A stretch of DNA of 10,196 bases, taken from contig CAYYNP010000341.1 of NCBI GenBank assembly GCA_964472545.1, forward strand, positions 1 through 10,196, written 5' to 3'. Position 1 is the stretch's first letter. Every line of letters begins with the position of its first letter. Made by a program: the position numbers and the translations under genes. This document shows positions 5,324-10,196 of this stretch, piece after piece. The DNA is from CAYYNP01 sp964472545 (lineage in GTDB: Bacteria; Planctomycetota; Planctomycetia; Pirellulales; Thermoguttaceae). The notes under the pieces are model-generated. The model was given only the letters and a program-made list of their open reading frames with translations, was not told the DNA's origin and ran no database searches.

Positions 5324-8300
5324 ATGAATCTCGAACGTGTCGTGGCGGGGGCCGTCTTTGTCGGTTTGATTGCTGCTCTTTGGGGACCGCCGCCGCTGGC
5401 GAACGCGGCAGAAGCCGACGCCGGCCCCGCGGCCGAGACGTTTCGCGATAGTTTCGACGTCGATCACGATTTCCTCGCCGCCGGCCTCGCCGAGCGCGGC
5501 TGGGACGGACTGATCGGCAAGGGGCCGCGCGAAACGGCCGATCGGATCGCCGCGGCCGATGGGAAGCTCTTTTTGCAGTCGTCTAAGGGGCGGTATCAGG
5601 AGGGTTGGAATCCGCTGGGGCCGATGCTCTACAAAACGGTCCGCGGCGACTTCAAGGCGACCGTGCGGGTGGTCGATTACCAGAGCCTGTCGTACAACAA
5701 CTGCGGCATCATGGCCCGGGCGGCAAACCCCGACGACGCCGGCCGCGGCGAGGATTGGATCAGCATCGATTACTTCCCCATCTACGGCGGCATCTACGCG
5801 CGGATGGCCGACGACAACCGCCGCCACGAAAAGGGCAGCAACGGGCAAGGGCGCGCGGCCGACAAATACTTGCAGTTGGAACTCGTCGGCAATCTCTTCT
5901 TCCTGCGACACAGCCCGGACGGCGTTGAGTGGGAGGAACTGCCCGCCTCGCCCATCACGCGGAACGACCTGGTCAACCTGCCGCTGCAAGTGGGACTGTT
6001 TCAGGCGACGTATAGCAATAACCAGGGGCAAGTAAGCTTCGACGACTTCTCGCTGACCTGTGGCGGCCAAGTACGAACGGCCCGGATTCCGGCGCCGGAG
6101 GACAAAGCGGTCGATCGGCCGCCGAAGCTGACGCTCTCGTGGGTGCCCGGCGGCGGGGCGCTGCAGCACGACGTCTACCTCGGCACGTCGCGCGAGGCCG
6201 TCGAGCAGGGGGATCGCGAAAGCCCTCGCGTGTATCGAGGGCGCCAGGACGTGGCGGATATCGACTATGAACTGAGCGATCTGGCCGACGGCCAGACCTA
6301 TTACTGGCGTGTCGACGAAGTGACCGAGACGGACACCCATCGCGGCGACGTCTGGAGCTTCACGATCTACGATCGCGAGCTGGCCGGCTTCGAGGACTAC
6401 AAATCGACGGCCGAGTTGACCTCGCAGTGGGTCGTGACCGGCGGCGGATCGGCGACGTTGGCACAAGGCGGCGCCCACTCCGGCCGGAAATCGCTCAAGC
6501 TCGACGCGACGGGCGGATGCGAGGCCACGTTCACGTTCGCCCAGAACCAGGACTGGCTGAGTTCCACCTACGCCTTCCGCTCGCTGCGGGTCCACTTCAA
6601 AGGTGACCCGGCGAACCGGGGCGACAAACTCACCGCGACTTTCGAGGACAACGACTTCGGCACCCGCCGCACGGTGGTGCAGTACGACGGTGATCCGGCC
6701 AACCTGAAGAAGGCCACCTGGACGTGCTGGGATATCGACTTGCGGCGGCTGGTCCGGAACAACCCGGCCTTCCGGCTCGACAACGTCAAGAGCATGAGCC
6801 TGGGCTTCGGAAATCGTGACGCATTCAAATCGACCCCTGCGGGCACGGTCCAGTTCGACGACCTTTCGATCGAGTACCAGCAACCGGCCGGCGACGACGG
6901 CAAACCGTGGCCGCGCTACATCCAGCCGGAGCGTTTCGTCAACGCCGTCTCCTTCCACAACGTCACCGTAACCGGCGGCCTCTGGCGGGAACGGATGGAC
7001 GTCAACCGCACGGTCAGCCTGCCGCACGTCTGGGGCCGCTGCGAGCATTCCACCCGGGCCAACGGCGACGACTCGAACCGGCTGGACAACTTCCGCAAGG
7101 CGGGTGGGTTGATGGACGGGCCGTTTACGGGCATCTACTTCAACGACTCCGACGTCTACAAGATCATCGAAGGCACGGCCAATTCGCTGAAGAACCACCC
7201 CGACGCGAAGCTCGAGGCCTACACCGACAAGGTGATCGATTGGATCGCCGCCGCACAATGGGACGACGGCTACGTCTTCACGTTCTACTCGATTCCCAAG
7301 CGGCGGCCCGAGGCACGCTGGACCAACATCGGCGGGCAGCACGAACTCTACTGCGCGGGCCACATGATCGAAGGGGCCGTGGCGTATTACGAGGCCACCG
7401 GCAAACGCAAGCTGCTCGATGTGGCGATCCGCTTCGCCGACCTGATCTGCGACACCTTTGGCCCCGGCAAGAAAGCGGCCGCTCCGGGCCACCAGGAGAT
7501 CGAACTGGCCCTGATGCGGCTCTACCGGCTGACCGGCAAGAAGCGATACCGCGACACGGCCAAGTTCTTCGTCGACCAGCGGGGGCATCCCGATCGAGAC
7601 CGGCACTACGGCACCTACAGCCAGGATCACATTCCGTTCGTACGCCAGGAGACGGGCGTAGGACATTCCGTCCGCGCCGGCTACCTGTACTGTGCGGCTA
7701 CGGACATCGCGGCAGCCAACCGCGACGAGGCCTACGCCAACGCCCTGCATCGCATCTGGGACAATATCGTCAACCGCAAGACCTATCTGACCGGCGGCAT
7801 CGGCCAGCCCGGCGGCCCGGAGGGTTTTGCCGGCGACTATCAACTCGGCAACAACTGCTACGCCGAAACCTGTTCGGGCATCGCGTTCACGATGTGGAAC
7901 CACCGTCTGCATCAACTCACCGGCGAGAGCAAGTACGCCGACCTGATCGAACGGACGCTGCTGAACAATATGCTCAGTTCGCTTTCGGCCGAGGGCGATT
8001 GCCACTACTACACCAACCCGCTGAGCACCGGCGGACGCGAGCGCTGGAAGTGGCCCGGGCACGATTGCGCGTGTTGTCCGTCGAACCTCGTGCGGGTGAT
8101 CTCGTCGATCGGCGGATATGCCTATTCGCACAGCGACGACACGATCCTGGTCAATCAGTACATTGCCAGCAAAGGCACGGTCCCGTTGCCGGAGAATCCC
8201 GTCACGATGATCCAGACGACCCGTTATCCGTGGGAAGACCGGATCGCGATCGAAGTGCGGCCGCAGGACGCCGCCACGTTCGCCGTGAAGTTGCGCATCC

Positions 8301-8761
8301 CCGGCTGGGCACGCAATCAGCCGATGCCGGGCAACCTCTACAGGTACGTCGACAAGACCGACGAGCAGATCACTGCGGCAGTCAACGGCGAGCCGGTCGA
8401 GGCCGACGCGAAGCGGGGATACGTCGAAATCCGGCGCCAGTGGAAGGCCGGCGATACGATCCAGTTGAACCTGCCGATGCCGATCCGCCGCGTAGTGGCC
8501 CACCCCAAGGCGGTCGCCGACAAGGGCCTCGTTGCCGTGGAGCGCGGGCCGTTCGTCTACTGTACCGAGTTCAAGGACAACACCGTTGACGTCGGCCAAC
8601 TCAAACTGCCCGACGACGCCAAGCTGAAGGCCGCCTTCGAGAAGGACTTCTTCGGCGGCACGGTCACGCTCACCGCCGATAACGGCTTGAAACTGATCCC
8701 GTATTACCTCTACGCCAATCGCGGCCCGGGCTGGATGCGGGTGTGGTTGCCTAGAGAGTAA
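5324..8761 (+). CDS. Secreted multidomain GH127 (DUF1680) glycosidase, beta-L-arabinofuranosidase family
   Basis: The product has 1145 residues. ATG 5324 starts a clear signal peptide (hydrophobic 6-20, cleavage near ANA at 26-28); GTG 5315 is in frame but neither start has a Shine-Dalgarno sequence. Residues about 38-246 look like a concanavalin-type LamG/DUF1349 domain. About 255-350 is FN3-like (LSWVPGGGALQHDVYLGTS, then TYYWRVDEV). About 355-517 is a jelly-roll, possibly carbohydrate-binding. About 535-1145 is GH127. Known from HypBA1: zinc is held by Glu338, Cys340, Cys417 and Cys418, with Cys417 the nucleophile and Glu322 the acid/base. Matching residues here are E848 and C850 (YAETC), C917-C918 (CACCP) and E833 (GPEGF), so the enzyme should be active. 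It probably removes terminal beta-L-arabinofuranose or a similar sugar from an extracellular glycan. GH127 enzymes are usually near 650 residues, so the N-terminal half is an added binding region. The exact substrate is uncertain. Confidence 0.92.
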   Translation: MNLERVVAGAVFVGLIAALWGPPPLANAAEADAGPAAETFRDSFDVDHDFLAAGLAERGWDGLIGKGPRETADRIAAADGKLFLQSSKGRYQEGWNPLGPMLYKTVRGDFKATVRVVDYQSLSYNNCGIMARAANPDDAGRGEDWISIDYFPIYGGIYARMADDNRRHEKGSNGQGRAADKYLQLELVGNLFFLRHSPDGVEWEELPASPITRNDLVNLPLQVGLFQATYSNNQGQVSFDDFSLTCGGQVRTARIPAPEDKAVDRPPKLTLSWVPGGGALQHDVYLGTSREAVEQGDRESPRVYRGRQDVADIDYELSDLADGQTYYWRVDEVTETDTHRGDVWSFTIYDRELAGFEDYKSTAELTSQWVVTGGGSATLAQGGAHSGRKSLKLDATGGCEATFTFAQNQDWLSSTYAFRSLRVHFKGDPANRGDKLTATFEDNDFGTRRTVVQYDGDPANLKKATWTCWDIDLRRLVRNNPAFRLDNVKSMSLGFGNRDAFKSTPAGTVQFDDLSIEYQQPAGDDGKPWPRYIQPERFVNAVSFHNVTVTGGLWRERMDVNRTVSLPHVWGRCEHSTRANGDDSNRLDNFRKAGGLMDGPFTGIYFNDSDVYKIIEGTANSLKNHPDAKLEAYTDKVIDWIAAAQWDDGYVFTFYSIPKRRPEARWTNIGGQHELYCAGHMIEGAVAYYEATGKRKLLDVAIRFADLICDTFGPGKKAAAPGHQEIELALMRLYRLTGKKRYRDTAKFFVDQRGHPDRDRHYGTYSQDHIPFVRQETGVGHSVRAGYLYCAATDIAAANRDEAYANALHRIWDNIVNRKTYLTGGIGQPGGPEGFAGDYQLGNNCYAETCSGIAFTMWNHRLHQLTGESKYADLIERTLLNNMLSSLSAEGDCHYYTNPLSTGGRERWKWPGHDCACCPSNLVRVISSIGGYAYSHSDDTILVNQYIASKGTVPLPENPVTMIQTTRYPWEDRIAIEVRPQDAATFAVKLRIPGWARNQPMPGNLYRYVDKTDEQITAAVNGEPVEADAKRGYVEIRRQWKAGDTIQLNLPMPIRRVVAHPKAVADKGLVAVERGPFVYCTEFKDNTVDVGQLKLPDDAKLKAAFEKDFFGGTVTLTADNGLKLIPYYLYANRGPGWMRVWLPRE

Positions 8762-8855
8762 GCCGGGCGGCAGAAGAAACGTCCATTGACTCGCCCGGCC
8801 GTGCTGTCTAGGATTCCCGATCGGCGGGGCGACGGGTCGGCACGGCCGGGAATCC
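8762..8855. repeat. Nested, mutually exclusive palindromes after the GH127 gene
   Basis: Three perfect stems share arms: GCCGGGCG/CGCCCGGC (8762-8769 with 8792-8799), CCCGGCCGTGC/GCACGGCCGGG (8794-8804 with 8840-8850) and GGATTCCCG/CGGGAATCC (8811-8819 with 8847-8855). Each neighbour in this series overlaps the next, so only alternative folds are possible. The set starts directly after the stop codon. It may act as the 3' end or terminator of the GH127 mRNA, or be a decayed composite repeat. No T tract is present. Confidence 0.65.
8786..8814 (+). promoter_or_regulatory. Candidate sigma-70-type promoter for the membrane-anchored protein gene
   Basis: TTGACT (8786-8791), 17 nt, then TAGGAT (8809-8814): 5 of 6 and 4 of 6 matches with ideal spacing. 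It sits inside the nested palindromes; the -10 box overlaps the left arm of the GGATTCCCG stem. The transcript would start near 8821, giving a UTR of about 178 nt that includes the 8860-8961 element. Confidence 0.5.
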
Positions 8856-8859
8856 TCGG

Positions 8860-8961
8860 GTAGCCGAAGTCGCCAGACTTTGGCCGAAGCGGGTAACAGC
8901 CGAAGTTGCCTTACGATACTTGCTCTCCGACAAGCGGCCAAACCCTGGCGAATTCGGCTAC
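8860..8961. repeat. 102-bp inverted-repeat (BIME-like) element
   Basis: The 27-nt ends at 8860-8886 and 8935-8961 are inverted copies matching at 24 of 27 positions, starting GTAGCCGAAGTCGCCAG on the left and ending CTGGCGAATTCGGCTAC on the right. The left arm itself folds: CCGAAGTC (8864-8871), loop GCCA, GACTTTGG (8876-8883), with one G-T wobble. GCCGAAG occurs three times in direct order (8863, 8883, 8899). Two REP-like units facing each other are the classic BIME arrangement. No coding sequence lies inside. It is in the leader of the following gene. Confidence 0.7.
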
Positions 8962-8998
8962 GGTTGGGAGATCACAAACGCGACATTCGCGAGGGACC

Positions 8999-9733
8999 AT
9001 GTTGGTGCGTCGGCTGCTGCGCAAACTGGCGATTATCGGCTGCTGCCTGCTGTTGCTGGCCGCGGTGGTGTTGTTCATTTTGTCGCAACACGTGCCGGAG
9101 TTGTATCGCCAGGCGCTCACCGCCGATCGCACGCAGAGCAAAGAGATGGTCCGCCGCGCCGCGGCGTTGGCCAGCGACGTGAAGCAAGAGGGCCGCTGGC
9201 AGGCCCGATTCACGGCGGAGCAAATCAACGCCTGGCTGGCGTACGATCTGGTCGAAAAGCACGCCGGCACTCTGCCCGAGGAGTTCCTCAATCCCCGCGT
9301 GGCGATCAAGCCCGACCGGATGATGCTCTTCTGCGAAGTCAACCAGGGCGGCGTCTCGAGCGTAGTGACGCTGACGATCGAGCCGTATCTCTTGGAGCGC
9401 CGGCGCGACGTGCTGGCGTTGCGGATCCGCAAGGCCCGGGCGGGGAAGCTCTGGTTTCCGATCGGGCGGATTCTCGAAGGCGCCCGCGAGGCAGCACGCG
9501 AGAGCAACGTGCAACTCGATTGGCAGCAGGCCGACGGCGACCAGGTGGCGTTGATCACGATTCCGCCGTTGGTCGTCGACGCGGACGACGACGGCGTCGA
9601 TTTCCGCGGCGCGGCGCCCCCTCGGCGCGGCAGCGGCCGGCCGAAACGACAAAGCACCATGATCGTGCAGCTCGACAGCCTCGAACTCGAAGACGGCACG
9701 ATCTATCTGGCCGGAACGACCAAGCGGCCTTAG
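8999..9733 (+). CDS. Membrane-anchored protein of unknown function
   Basis: The product has 244 residues. ATG 8999 is chosen because GAGGG (8991-8995) precedes it and because the protein then starts with a basic patch (RRLLRK at 4-9) and one strong membrane segment at about 10-29. Upstream in-frame codons to 8906 lie inside the inverted-repeat element and look non-coding. The rest, mostly outside the membrane by the positive-inside rule, begins with a charged helix (about 40-65), then FTAEQINAWLAYDL at 71-84 and alternating strands (about 100-145 and 180-195). An acidic DADDDGVD (194-201) and a basic stretch RRGSGRPKR (209-217) precede a final beta-like segment. I recognise no family or catalytic motif. 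FTAEQINAWLA recalls envelope lipid-binding beta proteins, but this is only an impression. It converges on the phosphoesterase-like gene. Confidence 0.8.
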   Translation: MLVRRLLRKLAIIGCCLLLLAAVVLFILSQHVPELYRQALTADRTQSKEMVRRAAALASDVKQEGRWQARFTAEQINAWLAYDLVEKHAGTLPEEFLNPRVAIKPDRMMLFCEVNQGGVSSVVTLTIEPYLLERRRDVLALRIRKARAGKLWFPIGRILEGAREAARESNVQLDWQQADGDQVALITIPPLVVDADDDGVDFRGAAPPRRGSGRPKRQSTMIVQLDSLELEDGTIYLAGTTKRP

Positions 9734-9789
9734 AGTAGGCGTCTCGCTCTGCGAGACGGCCACATCTCGCGGAGCGAGATGGCTACTCT
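9732..9789. repeat. REP-like double-hairpin palindromic element, copy B, between convergent genes
   Basis: Outer arms AGAGTAG (9732-9738) and CTACTCT (9783-9789) enclose CGTCTCGC-TCT-GCGAGACG (9740-9758) and CATCTCGC-GGA-GCGAGATG (9763-9781). Hairpin 2 and its loop are identical to copy A at 1460-1515; hairpin 1 differs in its loop and flanks. The left arm includes the last two bases of the TAG stop of the membrane-protein gene, and the right arm ends 4 bp before the stop of the opposite gene. A two-way terminator role at this convergent site is likely but unproven. Confidence 0.87.
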
Positions 9790-9793
9790 CCGA

Positions 9794-10156
9794 CTACGCA
9801 CCGCCATCGTCCAGCGAGAATCGCCACCGCGTTGGCTCGTCGGCCACGCGCGAAAGCACGGCCCGGCCATGGAGCCTCTCGCCCGATAGCCGCACGATCC
9901 ACTCGCCGACGCTCCGACGGCACACGGCATACGTGCCCGAATCCCAGCGGGCCACCTCACCGCGGTCGCCGGAGACGGGCCCTTCATACTCCAGGTAGAT
10001 TGGCCGATGGTCCGGAAGCGCATCGCAAAGTACGGACTTGCCCACGGCCGGCGGCTCCGGCAGGGCCCACGTCTTCAACGTCTCCCTCCACTGAAGCAGC
10101 AAGTCCCTGTGGAGCCCGGACGGGGCCGCGTGTTCGAGGACGGCGTAGCGAGGCAT
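9794..10156 (-). CDS. Stand-alone LigD 3'-phosphoesterase (PE) domain protein
   Basis: The product has 120 residues and matches the PE domain of bacterial DNA ligase D, which trims 3' phosphates or ribonucleotides at breaks during end joining. The start MPRYAVLEH fits the domain's usual first strand. Conserved positions, compared with Pseudomonas LigD: H9, H16 and D18 (metal site H42, H48, D50) and H50 and Y54 (H84, Y88). LKTWALPEPP at 27-36 and YLEYEGPVSGDRG at 54-66 are also typical. The active-site Arg two residues after the Asp (R52 in Pseudomonas) is Leu (L20) here, so activity may be changed. No ligase or polymerase domain is attached and no Ku gene is in view. The codons before ATG are pyrimidine-rich (CCCTCCCTCCC), so there is no Shine-Dalgarno site. 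The gene converges on the membrane-protein gene. The family call is strong; a repair role is inferred. Confidence 0.85.
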   Translation of the reverse strand: MPRYAVLEHAAPSGLHRDLLLQWRETLKTWALPEPPAVGKSVLCDALPDHRPIYLEYEGPVSGDRGEVARWDSGTYAVCRRSVGEWIVRLSGERLHGRAVLSRVADEPTRWRFSLDDGGA

Positions 10157-10191
10157 GGGAGGGAGGGGGGAGTTAGGAGTTAGGAGTTGGG
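10157..10191. repeat. G-tract run and 7-bp tandem repeat at the right edge
   Basis: GGGAGGGAGGGGGG (10157-10170) is followed by three 7-bp units: AGTTAGG (10171), AGTTAGG (10178) and AGTTGGG (10185). The window ends 5 bases later, so the array may continue. It lies directly upstream of the minus-strand phosphoesterase-like gene. Confidence 0.7.
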
Positions 10192-10196
10192 GGTTG

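Noticed and set aside
5306..8941. A 1211-codon open frame on the minus strand across the GH127 gene
   Set aside because: It mirrors the GC-rich third positions of a real gene whose GH127 catalytic residues are intact. Its product is low in recognisable motifs and rich in Val, Ala, Arg and Asp, as antisense frames of such genes are, and it runs through the intergenic palindromes.

Overview
The window looks like chromosomal DNA from a GC-rich planctomycete, most likely of the Pirellulales type. This is inferred from gene content: two SUMF1/FGE-fold proteins, a Tat-exported Gfo/Idh/MocA oxidoreductase of the planctomycete secreted type, a PEP-CTERM surface protein, a large modular secreted GH127 glycosidase, a stand-alone LigD-type phosphoesterase domain protein, and dispersed palindromic repeats between genes. 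No plasmid, phage, transposase, CRISPR, tRNA or rRNA signal was seen.

Layout. (1) 1-1428, +: the 3' part of a gene for a SUMF1-domain protein, preceded in frame by a 21-bp (7-residue) Pro/Asp/Thr tandem repeat that runs off the left edge. (2) 1429-1629: intergenic, with a 56-bp double-hairpin repeat (copy A), a candidate promoter and a small UTR hairpin. (3) 1630-2940, +: Tat-exported Gfo/Idh/MocA oxidoreductase, followed by a CCCTCTCCC-type palindrome and a strong intrinsic-type terminator. (4) 2941-3646: about 700 bp without a gene. It holds that terminator, a 16-bp palindrome, a candidate promoter and a roughly 420-nt leader rich in potential hairpins. (5) 3647-4267 and 4313-5188, +: a PEP-CTERM protein and a second, secreted SUMF1-domain protein 45 nt apart, probably one transcript. 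(6) 5324-8761, +: a 1145-residue secreted enzyme with LamG/DUF1349-like, FN3-like, jelly-roll and C-terminal GH127 (beta-L-arabinofuranosidase family) regions. (7) 8762-8998: a very palindromic gap with nested alternative stems, a good candidate promoter and a 102-bp inverted-repeat element. (8) 8999-9733, +: a membrane-anchored protein of unknown function. (9) 9732-9789: copy B of the double-hairpin repeat, between convergent genes. (10) 9794-10156, -: a small LigD 3'-phosphoesterase-like protein. The right edge has G tracts and a 7-bp tandem repeat.

How the genes fit together (inference): most products are exported, to the periplasm, surface or outside. The Gfo/Idh oxidoreductase and GH127 glycosidase fit breakdown of complex plant- or algal-type polysaccharides, and the SUMF1-domain and PEP-CTERM proteins fit surface display. 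Neither SUMF1 protein keeps the copper-binding cysteine pair of true formylglycine-generating enzyme, so neither is a convincing sulfatase activator. The least explained parts are the repeat families, the nested palindromes at 8762-8961 and the long leader before the PEP-CTERM gene.
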